Source of the DNA: Branchiostoma floridae
Taxonomy: Eukaryota; Chordata; Leptocardii; Amphioxiformes; Branchiostomatidae
DNA: 64,000 nt
Direction: 5' to 3'
NCBI RefSeq assembly: GCF_000003815.2
Contig: NC_049983.1
Span: 13,514,000 to 13,577,999, forward strand
Below the pieces are notes generated by a model. That model saw only the letters and a program-made list of their open reading frames with translations, ran no database searches and was not told where the DNA came from. Of the stretch, positions 47,176-58,831 are shown in pieces. Position 1 is the first letter of the stretch; every line of letters begins with the position of its first letter. A program made the position numbers and the translations under genes.

Positions 47176-50100
47176 ATGGCCGCCAAGGTGAAAATCGAGA
47201 AGCCAGGTAAGGAAAAACAAAATTCCACTGCTGATAATCGGATTGTTGATGTGACAATACGTTAAACAAGTGCGGATTCCAGTGATCTGGACTTGTGTAC
47301 CAAACAAAGTGTTGGGAAAAAAGAAAAATATCATGCTACTACTTATATCTTTAGACAAAAATAACTTGTGTTTGTCTTATGATAACAAGCAGCTTGTGCT
47401 AACTAACCCTGTACAAAGGTGTCGATCACATAGCAGATTGTGGTGATAAAATATCTTTTATAACGTTCTCAGCATACATACTGCAACAATAATTTTGTGA
47501 AAAAAATATGGTAGAATTTAATTAGAATTAGAAGTTGCTTCCATAATTATGATAGTTTATAGAAATTATTTGACTGCACCTGTCAGATCTATCTATCTAT
47601 CTATATTGCTACTGGCCAAAACCCACTACGGGGTATCCCGGCCAGGGAGGTGACGGTAGTGTGGCCGGTGGTGGTGCGTAATAAAAGCGCGATGCGATGG
47701 AGCGATGGAAGTCAAATGAAATGATGCAGAAATGTGCTTGTTGGTTTTATGTTCTTGTTTTTTGCGATGATTACTTCACTGCAAACTCAAAGGCAAACCA
47801 CCCTGGTCCCACGTAAGGCAGTTTATCATGAATGGTTTTGGAGCTAATGGCAATTTATAAGTAGCCTGAGTACCATCATCCTTACTAACTGCTGGCTTAG
47901 TACTTTCACTTACTTTCCGTGGTTAGCAAGGGAAAGTGCTGAGCCAGCGGTCACTATGGACCAAGGTACTCAGGCTAATTTATAAGTATGATATTTATTT
48001 GCATATGTTTTCTTTCAGCCATGGAGGTGACTGCTGCGCGCAGTCGGCTGGATGGTATCCTACAGCACATGGTGGAACAGAGAGAGGATGGGTAGGTTTT
48101 GGGGCACTTAGAAACAAAGTATGGTAATGGTAGGAACTGATTTTTTTTAATAGGTATACTGGTTATACGAGTAGTTTTGTTTTTAAGATAAGTAAGCAAT
48201 ATGGAATTACATTCTGAACATTAAGTATGATCTGTTAAGAAGATTAAGATTTCAGGTATCAAGGACTGGGGTATTGGACTTTGGGCTTGAATGTGGATTT
48301 GATTGGATTTGAATATAGACAACATTGAGAAGAAAGACATATTACTAGAAGTAATTAAGGCTGCTTGTAGCATCTTAACAACATGATTTGCAGGAGAAAA
48401 TATGGCTAGTTTTCTAGAGGTCTGTATTATAAAATTAACAAGCTGATGCGTTAAATATAGACTATTTTCTGTTTGTGTACAAGTGTGTACAAATAGGGTA
48501 CCAGTGTCATTCCTCAAATAAACATGCACTTTCCACAGAGCTGGGGATGATGGAGACAAGGACGAGTCTTCAGGAGAAAACAAGTAAGTCTGGCAAAATG
48601 TGTCCTCTTACTCATACATATACCTGTACACTTGTAAAATTTACAGCTTGTCCACATTGATGTGATCCATGTGACAGCTGCCATCTGAATATGATGAATA
48701 GATGCTGTATGATATTATGACATCAAATGTGGTAACATTACATTAATGATTTTATAATGTTTCCATTTCTTATCCTCTGCAGAGAGGTATCCCCATCAGC
48801 TGGAAGCTCAGGCAAAAGAGGAGGGTGAGTTGTTTTTCTTTTGATGCTGTGTTCTGACTTTGGTATCTACAGATATTTTCTTAGGTGGTACTTACTGTCC
48901 TACAACTCCTGGTTGAAGTCCATTGGAAAAGGTATGAATGTATAAAGATGATTTTGTTTTTGGTCTTTTGTAACTTTTTCCCTATTTCCAAGAAGAAGAT
49001 CAAATCTCTTACCTCCACAAAGTTTGCTTATAAATAAGTATGTATTAATCACTGAATGCCTCCTACTTATTTCAGTGGTGGTGGGAAGTCATCCAGAAAG
49101 AGGAGAAAGAAGGATTTATCTTCAGACCTGAACAGTGACTCAGCACACTTCCCACAACGTAAGGATGTGTTCATGAGGGTACAATGTACCATTTTGTGGT
49201 TTGGTTCCAAAAAAACACAGTAAGATGTGCAGAAGACACTTGAGAGTAGACCATAATAACCCACATGTAAGAGTACTGGCATGATGATTTTGAAATGCAA
49301 TAGATTTGTTATTCAGAGCCAGTTATTTCATACACTGTTTCCTCCACAGATACATACATTATGAAGCTGTTTGATCGCAGTGTGGACCTGGCCCAGTTTG
49401 AGGAGAGCACCCCTCTCTATCCCATCTGTCGGGCATGGATGCAGAACCAGCCCCACAGACGTGTCAAGGTAGAGCCCGACTCCTCACCTCAGCCTCTACC
49501 AGCAGAGCCCACACCAGGCACCAGCAGTGAGGTATGTTTCCTGTAGTTTGTCCCATTCTCTCCACTACAACAAGGTGTACAGAGCTTTCCTCTTTTCGGT
49601 TTTCCTCTCATTTTTTCAGCATTTCCCTCTACAATTCTTTGGGCGTGTGATAGCTGAAGCGAGCAGTTCTGTTGTTTTGAGCTATAGACTATGTGGGAAA
49701 AGTCATGCAAGGTTTAAGCTGCCTTCTTATATGTTTTTAGGAGGGGAGGATCCTGACAAGCCCAAGGAATACTTCAGCCTCCCTGCCCCTGCACCCGGGC
49801 AGGAAGAAACCACTACAGATGGGGAGGTGCAGGATAGGAGAGTGCCTTCACCAGTACCACAGCCTGATGAAGAACTCAACATCCATGCTGTAATTATGCC
49901 GTTTTTCCATCAGCATCTGTTTGTTATTTTATTGTTGACCAAAGGAAGTAAAAAAAGCGTGAAGATCTTCTTCATCATTGCCTTGTCATAGGGCTGTACT
50001 TTCCAAATAATCTCTGGTTATGGTAGTGATTTTCTGCTGTGGTTGTTCCTTTCTTCTTGGTTGTTAGATATCTATAGAGTTTTTAAAAATGTGTAACTGA

Positions 50101-50501
50101 AATAACAGATCAGGGTCACAGTGTCTTCCAGTGGCAATACATATAATAGAGTTATTCCAAATCTTTTCTTTGTAGGATCAAGACCAAGCACCGATACAAG
50201 AAACTTTGCTGAGCAATCATTTGCAGAGGTGGAAAAAAGTCAGACAAAAGTAAGTTTGTTCCAAAGTATTAACTGCTGACCCTTGAATGTTTCCTGTTCT
50301 GTCATGAATGTTGTGTAATGTAAGTCTTGTGTTACTGCATGTGTACAGATTGATGTGTTGGATGATTATTATATTGCTTCATGTGTAACAAACATGACTG
50401 TTGATTTTCCTAGGTGGAAGGAGACATCAGGGTTGAACCAGGGTCGATATGCAGAAAGCATGACCATCCTGAAAAACATGTATGACAGGACAGTCAGATG
50501 A
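47176..50501 (+). CDS. LIN37: LIN37, MuvB core subunit of the DREAM complex
   Basis: Complete gene of 9 coding exons, 252 aa (human 246): 47176-47206, 48019-48091, 48539-48583, 48783-48824, 49076-49158, 49350-49531, 49749-49889, 50176-50249, 50414-50501. LIN37 is a scaffold-type subunit of MuvB, which represses cell-cycle genes as part of DREAM. Diagnostic blocks are an N-terminal helix ([13 protein letters not shown]), a basic patch [10 protein letters not shown], the signature [18 protein letters not shown] then [16 protein letters not shown], a Pro-rich stretch [10 protein letters not shown] with RRVPSPVP, and the C-terminal [13 protein letters not shown] followed by [15 protein letters not shown]. 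Phases match at every junction. The start ATG at 47176 opens [10 protein letters not shown], similar to the human N-terminus. Exon 7 needs an acceptor at GAGGGGAG/GATCC (49749), because the stronger-looking TTTTTAG eight bases upstream gives a wrong frame. Divergent from HDAC11. Confidence 0.95.
47585..47710. repeat. ATCT microsatellite with adjoining repeat-like block
   Basis: ATCTATCTATCTATCTATAT leads into CTGGCCAAAACCCACTACGG and a GC-rich block. The structure parallels the TATCTGTATC run leading into a GC block at about 36076. It may be the end of an unidentified interspersed repeat; no inverted ends were seen. Confidence 0.4.
47862..47977. mobile_element. 116-bp MITE with 9-bp target duplication, LIN37 intron 1
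   Basis: The terminal inverted repeats are TAGCCTGAGTACC (47862-47874) and GGTACTCAGGCTA (47965-47977). A perfect 9-bp direct repeat ATTTATAAG sits on both sides (47853-47861 and 47978-47986). Inner arms also pair partially (CACTTACTTTCC / GGGAAAGTGCTG). A 9-bp duplication is typical of Mutator-type elements, but the superfamily is only inferred. It lies about 40 bp upstream of the exon 2 acceptor of LIN37. Confidence 0.88.
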
Positions 50502-53046
50502 AGGGGAGACTGTTGTTCAGGTCAAAATTTCAAAGGCTTGTCTGTGTCTTTCCAACACACCATCGCCTACTCATAGAAGCTACTACATGTACAGCTAATT
50601 TGGTTTCAATATATTTTTAACTTTTGTACTTTGTATACTCTAGTGCAGGTGTATTTTTTAGTTTAAATGCTGCCTGTATTTGTGGTTCTCTAGTATGACA
50701 GCTACTGACTGCCTTGTACACTTGTAACTCTTTATCCTGGTATAAACAGTACCACATGACATACATTCCACTTGGGGACTTTTCTGATACTATAACAGCT
50801 CAGTAGTAACACAAACTCATTGTTTCTCATACAACCTTCATTGTTTATCAAATATGTAGCAGTGTTATATTCAAGTAAAACCACTTGTTGATTCTCAGTA
50901 GTTCTCAACTTCTCAGGGAGCCATTACAAAACTCACAATGTCAAAATGTATGATGTAGCCTGAACAAGAACAAGACTCTTATTTCTGTACTGTATTTTGC
51001 TACTTACTAAATTATCCTTAAATTAACTTTATGGAATTATTTACATGTTTTATCTACAAAGCCCCATTTAAATCTGGTACGTTTGAATCTAGTACAATCA
51101 ATGTCTACAGTAAGTAGAATGATACAGTCTCACTGCACATTATGTTTCTAGTGTGTGAAACATCTGATAGGGCTATATGTAAGTGCAAATAACAAAACAC
51201 TTTTTATTTGTGTGGTAAGCTACAGGCAAGTCTTCCAGCTTGTAATAATCTAGTAGGGGTTTGTGTGAAGAATGTACTCACTATGTTTGTACCAATTATA
51301 TACATGTGTATATATACACTATATTGATTAATAAATCGGAATTGTTAATGCCCAGAAGAAGACAGACAAAAGGTAAACTTTGGTAGAGAAAAAATGACAT
51401 AGTTACGTAGTGTGGTCTACTCATTTAAGCTGATTGCAAAAATAAATGGTATTGCAAAAATAAAGTTTTGTATGTTGTTTTAGAAAGCTGATTGCAAAAT
51501 AAATGGTATTGCAAAAATAAATGAACAATGTACTCTTGGTCACTATTTTGATGTCATTCACATACATGTAGTTGGTCCTTTTTGCCACTATCTTCAGAAA
51601 TGGTCAATTTCAATTATTTGATACCAGTACAGAGACATTAAGACTGATGGTGATACTACAATGTAGTATATCCGATAGGTATAGTACAAGAGAGGTTGGA
51701 GATATTTGTGTATTCAATGATAACTGTAAGATGACATTAATGTAGCTGTTACAAAAGTTTTTAAAATGTGCATTTCTTCACATTTCTTTTGAGAATAGGA
51801 ATGATGTCGATATATGAGATAAAATATGCCCCTGTAAATCTTGGTTAGCTACTTACATAATGATGGTACATAAAAGTAATATGTATGTCAGGGCTTTGTG
51901 TCATATACACTCTGGTAATTTAGAAATGTTGGATTGAAGAGAGTGGACAACCTGGGGAAATACATAGCATTTCTTAACAATTATGCTTTACACATGTTGA
52001 AGCAAATTTCTTGTATACAAATGTTGGCTGTGACATGATTAATGGTAACATAAACTTTATAGTAGTATGTCAATTAGTTAACCATATTTCCTACCTTTTG
52101 ATAAAAATGAAGAATTAGAGCACAAACCTCTTGAATTTATTTATTTTCCTGCTGCGCTTTCTCATGTAGCTTATACAAATAATCTGCACTCAAGCCAGTG
52201 TCTTCAATTACCTTGGATTGTTTAGCTTCATTTTTTACTCTGCATTTTATCAAGGCCTGTTAGGACCAAGAACTTATCAAATGTCCATACTGACCTAGTT
52301 CACTAGAGTATCATTGCCTCTTTGGCTCTGGCTTGTTTTTTATGTGTTTTTAGTCAGCCTTTCTACTTCTGGACTTAAGGCATAGGCATTTTTCCCTATG
52401 GGATGTACAAGAATAAGCAACATAACAGTACGGTTTGTTATCTGGGTCTCAGTGTTTCTTGTTTGTATCCAGTGATGATAGTCATTTCATTGAATCACTA
52501 GTTTACATCTGAAGGTTGATGTATCAGAATTAGAAACTTTGGCTTGGAAATGATATATGATATAACTGTTAACAATGATAGGTAGCTATATCATTGCAGA
52601 TTTCTACTTGTACTTTCAGCATATCATATTGGCAGTTGATGTGCTCCATTTTGTAAATGAAGTGAAGATGAAAAATGAAATATAAAATGATTTTGTGTTA
52701 TCAATGTCACTTTTCTGTATGTCAATGTACATGTAACGTTACTTCTGTTTCTGCATTTCCCCCACGTGTCTATTTTATGATCTATAAAGGTATCTGCTAT
52801 GAAATAACGTTCCATTCTGTCTCTTGAATGATGAATGTCGAGAAGCCAAACACGCCATGTCTGTAAGATAAATGTACGCTTATGCAATAATGTTGAATGT
52901 AAATGAAGTCTTTACTAAGTCGCTTTTACACTAGCTATTGGGCGGTTAAGTTCAATACCTTGAGTTGCTCCTGGTAGGTTAATTGCCAAGCCGTACTTCT
53001 TTCTTGCTCCTGAGAAGTTTCTTTTTCACAATTCACCTCGAAGGCT
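50502..53046. other. LIN37 3' UTR and intergenic sequence
   Basis: No further gene seen. AATAAA words occur at about 51330 and within the duplicated block at 51427-51521, and are candidate polyadenylation signals for a long LIN37 3' UTR. The remaining sequence is AT-rich and featureless up to the assembly gap. Confidence 0.5.
51427..51521. repeat. Direct duplication carrying AATAAA words
   Basis: AAGCTGATTGCAAAAATAAA, continuing TGGTATTGCAAAAATAAA, is present at 51427-51464 and again at 51485-51521 (one A shorter), 58 bp apart. Each copy contains two AATAAA hexamers. Confidence 0.85.
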
Positions 53047-53146
53047 NNNNNNNNNNNNNNNNNNNNNNNNNNNNNNNNNNNNNNNNNNNNNNNNNNNNNN
53101 NNNNNNNNNNNNNNNNNNNNNNNNNNNNNNNNNNNNNNNNNNNNNN
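53047..53146. other. Assembly gap (100 N)
   Basis: Exactly 100 N, a nominal gap size. True length unknown. It lies upstream of the SK-like channel start. Confidence 1.
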
Positions 53147-53490
53147 ACAGATATGCACAGAATTACAATTATGTATGTATTGTTCAGACCAATTGATATA
53201 GAAGTAAGCCATGTAGTATAGGATACTAATCTTTCATGAAGTAAATTCAGTAGAATTGATTTCTGCTGTGTTGTGATACGCACTAAACCAGGGGAAATAA
53301 GGTCATAGAATACGTGTACTAGAACCTGTTTCTTACGTTGTGCTCTATCGAACACACCCACCATTCAATCTTTGTTTGGCGACTGTTTCAAAAAGAACGC
53401 CCAGTGAGTTGAGCAAAAAAGAAGGGGACTTTTAAATTCAATGGAGACAGTGGCAAAAATGGTTCACCCGGGGGAATAGCAGGTGCCAAT

Positions 53491-56400
53491 ATGTCAGGAC
53501 GTCTAACAGGTGTGTCCAGGTTCTTCAAGAGTCACGGGATCCAGGATGTGGAGAGCCAGGGTTTGCCGAGAGTGGCGTCAGGTGCGGGCAATCAAGGACA
53601 AGGTGAGTCGCGAAGGATGGGTGATTCATAATCATAAAGATGACGGCGATATAAAACAGCAACTTTGCTGGACAAACTTAGGTTTGTGACATATCGATCA
53701 AAATCTTTCGCACACAACGGTTGCCGTTTAAAGTGACTCGTGTGTATCAGGGGGGTGCACTCTACTAAAATGCCATGCGTATGATAGTCTTGTCTTTGAT
53801 GCACACAACAACGCGTCCCTGCAATATGACCTTTTTCGGAGAGCACATGAGCATGTAACTTCGTTATTTCTTTTATAATTAAGTGATATTCTGAAACGTC
53901 AGATGAAGACCACGTAGCCTTTTGCTTTATCTTTTACGATTCTTGGATATTTTCCCGATGCCTTGTGTGACATCTTTGTTCAGGTGTCTGGGTCACCTGT
54001 TCCAGGAGTCCAAACGGTGGAACGGTTGAAAGTAGAGCTCGGAAAGAGCAAAAAGCGGACCTCAACGTACCTTCTACTGTCAGCCTACATGGCCGTGATA
54101 CTTACTTTTCCTGACGTGGAGTTGAATTACAGGTAACTCCTTGGGTTCAGTTAGTCTAAAGTGGCTGAAATATGTGTTGCTGATGTAAAATGATAGCCAT
54201 GGAAAATGAATAGAATGTATTACATGTCTAGCGCCTAAAAACTTCTCGTTGACTGATATGAAGAAATATAGAGAATGGATGCGAAACTGCTTTATGTTGA
54301 GCAATTTTGTGTTTGGTCCATTAGCAATCAGTCATTTTCCCCCCAGATCACGACAAAACTACGACACAAGCTACAGCTCTGTTCACGAGATGTTTTCTGC
54401 CGCTCCGGGGATGTTCATAGCGGGGTTCGTCATCAGCGTTGTCTTGACGCTTCTGTCTCTGGGGATGTTCATAGCGGGGTTCGTCATCAGCGTTGTCAGT
54501 TAAGGTTGATTTTGCAAGACAGAAGAAGGTTCATAGTTCATATCCCACAACCAACGTATGTCTTGTTAGCATTTGGTCCATCATAGTTCATATCCCACAA
54601 CCAACGTATGTCTTGTTAGCATTTGGTCCAAGTGAAGTCCCTCTCTTTCCTTTGATCGATGCTTCCTTAACGTATGCTAAAGGTAAAAAGAGGGTTATAG
54701 AGTATAATGTAATATAAATATATTTCACAGAGACAACAGAGGTTTATGTTATTTGGCACAAATGAAATCGTGGCGCTTAAGAACAGACCAATCAGAGCTT
54801 TTTTATCCACTAGTTTCCCCAATTGAGAAAAACATACTCTTTCAGCCCTCTGTCATATGTGTCAAACTCAAGGGTCAGATGTCTCTATGATAGGTACTAC
54901 AAAATGGAACTGGACCTACTGAAGATCCGACACCGTGTTCCCGAGAACGCCAGTTTGTTTAAAGTTCCATCCCGGTACCGCTTGGCGATAGAACTCTTCG
55001 TCAACTTCCTTCACGTTCCTCCCATACTGCATATTTACGTGCCACCAGAACTGCAGCTCATCGTGTTGTTGAGATTTTATCACCTGTTCCGATTCCTAAA
55101 GGTGAGAGATATATGAGTGTATTTGTTGCTGACATTTAACCACTTGATTCTAAATAAAACTTTTGATAAACAACATCTTCGAAATCTCCGCTGTTGTGTT
55201 TTGTCACAACGGTACGAACCCCATCACTTCCCGTTTTTTATTGTTTTCTAAAGTCCTTGTGTACACCCTTAGAACCACAACACCATTGCGAAGTCCGCGT
55301 CCATTCGTCTGCTGGTGTCCTTCATGCAGAAGGATCTAAGTGACGCCTTTCAGTTCAAGTCGTTCTTCATGAAGCACCCGTTTTCGATCATCTTCACGCT
55401 GTACCTGTTCGACGCGTTCGTGATTGGATACGTGGTGTTTGTCCTGGACAGAGCTTCTGGCATGTACAGGAGTTACTCGGTGGGTCATTCATTACTGATA
55501 TTTGATTGTTAAGCAACAGGGTTAAAAGTCAAAGTAGTTTCTGAGAACGCACACTGCATCGAACGCACGTTTTGGAACCGATGACCCCCGCTCATTGACT
55601 TTACAAGGTCCGATTTGCACAATCTTCACACGGATTGGTTATGATTAAAAAGGCGCATATTCCTGGATCACAAACACACGTTTTGTTTCCTTTTTTTCCA
55701 GGATGTCGCATGGTTAATGGTAGTTACGATGACGTCGCTCGGCTTCGGTGATATCGTCCCGAACAGCGTGGGCGGGCGCGTGTTCATCAGCCTCTCGTCC
55801 ATCTACGGCATCCTTCTCATGGCGCTGGTCATCGGGATTGTGCAACAGCTGCTTACTCTTACCGATGATGAGAGACGGGTTCTGGCGTACGACGAATTTA
55901 ACAGTGGGTGCATCTGTGTGGAACTCAAGTACCTTTCCAATAGACTAAATCATTTCTTCAACAAAACAATAAAGATATTAATTGTCCCCATTCCATAATA
56001 TCTCTATCTTCCTAGAATTCACCAAGAACAGAAAGTCCGGAGCAGCCCGCTGTATCCAGGCTGTGTGGCGTATCTACAACTGTAAGAAGTACGGCAGGTA
56101 CAGGGGCATTGCTGAGAACGAGTCGGCTCAACGCCTGCGTTTCAAGCTGCTACTCCACCAGCTGTACGTCGCACTTAATGACTGGCGGCAGATGAGTAGG
56201 TTAGACATCGGTAAGTTGTACTGGGCGTGGGACCCATATAATCCGACAAACAAATTTCTGAAAACATTCACAGAATACTGATATGTGAGTCTATTGCGGC
56301 TGTTTGGTACCCGAATTACATGATCTATTCCCACCCTCAGATCATCGGCTGCGGGAATCCATGGCGGAGAGTTTGAACACAACGATGACTAACGTGGACC

Positions 56401-57215
56401 GGAAGGTGGAAACTCTGGATGCGAAACTGGCTAAACGGCGGAGATCATCCCTAACACACGATGGACTCCCTCAACAGGTAATTTCACACACAAGGACATG
56501 CTTAAGTGAGACCTTTTAATGCTTTACGAGAATCCTGATAAAACATTAAACCGAATCGGTGTGTCTTTTGTGCTACGGTATTGTCCACAGTCTCCACAAC
56601 TTAAGAACGAACTATTTCGTCGTCCTTTGCAAATTTACTACAGCACCACAAGACTCCCCTGGCCAAGTCGCCGTCCATACCCGAGCATCCTTCCACGCCG
56701 TTCCATGCTTCTTCATCCTCACCACTGCCGCCCATCGCTGGCAGACTCCCCCCGATATCTGCCGGTCCAGCCGTCGGGCATATGTCTCTTCCCCCGATCC
56801 AGCCCTCTGCGTCAGGCCCGGCACCTGTCATCCCAGAGGAGCAGGCCATTGAATCCATACTTAAGCATGTGGAGCGGTTGGAGCAACGGACGAAGAAGTT
56901 CTTTGACGTACGTAAATAGCCCTTCTTATCTAAATCAAATTAGGCTGGTCTAATACAGATGTAGTCGTCATAAGTAACGCTTTAGACATTTCATTGTAGC
57001 AAATGCGGTTGCCGTTGAGATGTTGAAGGTAAGGAATATATAGCTAAACTGACGTTTGCTGTGCACTCATACAGAATGTCATGGAAGAGACGGCTTCCAT
57101 TCGGTTGCTGACTATCTCAGCGATGAACCACATGAGCTCCAAGTCCCGCCGGGAGAAGGACGGCCTGCCCCAGCTGAGCCTACCCTCACTGGTAGAGGTG
57201 GCAGAAGACAGCTAG
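53491..57215 (+). CDS. SK-like (KCNN-type) calcium-activated K+ channel, divergent
   Basis: Ten exons, about 575 aa: 53491-53602, 54006-54132, 54347-about 54466, 54879-55101, 55273-55479, 55702-55903, 56016-56210, 56341-56477, 56644-56907, 57075-57215. Phases fit at all junctions; only the exon 3 donor is uncertain. It has six membrane segments: S1 (STYLLSAYMAVILTFPDVEL), S2 (GMFIAGFVISVVLTLLSLG), S3 (AIELFVNFLHVP), S4-like (LQLIVLLRFYHLFRFLK, few basic residues), S5 (IIFTLYLFDAFVIGYVVFVL), pore, and S6 (YGILLMALVIGIVQQ). The pore is VVTMTSLGFGDIVPNSVGGR. After S6 comes a calmodulin-binding-domain-like helix region (GAARCIQAVWRIYNCKKY then LRFKLLLHQLYVALNDWRQM), a coiled coil (MAESLNTTMTNVDRKVETLD) and a Pro/Ser-rich tail with a second coiled coil. 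This matches the SK architecture, but the filter is GFGD where classical SK channels have GYGD. Convergent with the dynein gene. Confidence 0.88.
54407..54497. repeat. 37-bp direct repeat with 54-bp period across S2 of the channel
   Basis: GGGGATGTTCATAGCGGGGT, continuing TCGTCATCAGCGTTGTC, occurs at 54407-54443 and identically at 54461-54497. In frame both copies encode GMFIAGFVISVV, so the S2 peptide is repeated before an in-frame TAA. The second copy lies over the place where the exon 3 donor should be. Confidence 0.95.
54531..54630. repeat. Perfect 2 x 50-bp tandem duplication, channel intron 3
   Basis: TCATAGTTCATATCCCACAA through ATTTGGTCCA is present at 54531-54580 and 54581-54630 without a mismatch, only 34 bp after the repeat at 54407-54497. 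Confidence 0.95.
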
Positions 57216-58831
57216 ACAACAACGTTGCTTGGAATCCACTTATCAAAGCCTTATCTGCTTTCTTTTATGGCATATTTTGTGTTGAAAATTTAATTAACGT
57301 CTTTGATAGTCAATTGCGTGTTTGCTCATAGAAGATGTTGTTCTAACTGATAAAATAGAGGAAGAAGGATGTAGTTCATCGAGCGCCAAACCATAATGTC
57401 TTCAGCCTGACAAGCGGACTTGTCCTTGGTGCTGAAACTGCTGTACACCTAGTCGTGAATTTAATACACTCGTTTGTGTTGGACACAAATGTTCTTGAAC
57501 CACATCTGTGACCCCGTTACTATGTCCTTACAACTGATTTTTCTCTCTTCACATACAAATGGCCATAATGACTTGATTTTGTGGATGGCTTCCACCGGAC
57601 ATCCTCAGATATGAGAAAAAAGTCTTGATTTCTTACATCTAAGTGATGACGAAGGCTATAGGCTATGAATTAATTGAACACTCCAAACAGTTAATTACTT
57701 GTCATGTGTTGTTATTGTTTAGGCAACAATTCCCAGATGTGATATTAGCTTAGGTAACAACAGTAGTTTGATATACATGGTTCACTCCACAAAAAGCAAC
57801 TATTACTAGATTTGACCGCTATCTATCATACCAGTTTTGTAAAGTGTATGTAGTTGCCTTTAGCCACTGGAGGCGTGATCAGCTATATGATTGATATTTT
57901 ACGGTTTTCAACAAAAGGACGTTTATTCAACATGAGAATCTCAGTAAATACAAAAATATAATTCCCCAATAGTTCACTTTAATTATTTGCGTATATACAC
58001 TAATTGGGCTGAATTAAAGACTGTGCATCCTCACTTGGTATAGCTGACTACATTTTGCTCCACTTCAATAAACATTGTTCTTAAGCAGCAATTTGCTCTT
58101 AACTCTTTGATTCCATGGGCATGGGATAATGCATTTTCTGATAGAACATCTGATGATATCATTTTCAGGGAGCGGCTCACAAAACACTTTATACAAAAGC
58201 AGAACAAAAATATGTACACATTCAATTAATTCTCCTTATTTCTAATTGTGATCCTCTGTTACAAGTTGCACATTGCTTCTGGTAAAATAACATGATTATA
58301 TACTCTCTTGATTACTGCTATTATGTACATCATGAAAGATAATCTTTCAAGCTGAAATTTTTTATCCAAAGTTCCATCATTCATTACACATGGAATTGTA
58401 GTGCACTTAAGTTTTTTAAATGTTGCAAGATTCTTTAGTTTGTTTATGGTGAAGATTGACTGCACCCATGTATACAGAAATGTACAAGTCACGTAAATGT
58501 TAGCTCAGTGATATAACGTTTAAATCAACATTCTCTACAAACATGACAAAAAGTTTCAAACAAAAGTGTGAGGGACCAATAAATCAAATGCTGTTGGATT
58601 AAATGTTAGAATAGTGGAGGTAGTTATTACAATGTACACATAGATGTTATCAGTTACTTGTAGTTGGGCAACTGTATTACAAATTAATCTGTATTCTTTC
58701 TCAAGTGTAATACTTAAAATATGGGGAACTGGTGTGCTAAGACTAGAGATTGTATTTGATAGCTATCCTGGCTTATGGTGAGATGGGGGGCAACGCTGAG
58801 TGATGAGGTTGTGGCAGCCATGGCACAGGCA
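57216..58831. other. Convergent intergenic region / 3' UTRs
   Basis: AT-rich sequence between the stop codons of the SK-like channel (plus) and the dynein heavy chain (minus). It probably holds both 3' UTRs. No gene or RNA recognised. Confidence 0.5.

Noticed and set aside
52983-53364. Frames crossing the N gap near 53.1 kb
   Set aside because: They consist partly of unknown residues from 100 N and have no recognisable protein on either side.
56519-56953. 144-codon and 97-codon plus frames and minus frames over channel exon 9
   Set aside because: Alternative-frame shadows of the Pro/Ser-rich exon 56644-56907, whose phase-0 frame joins exons 8 and 10.
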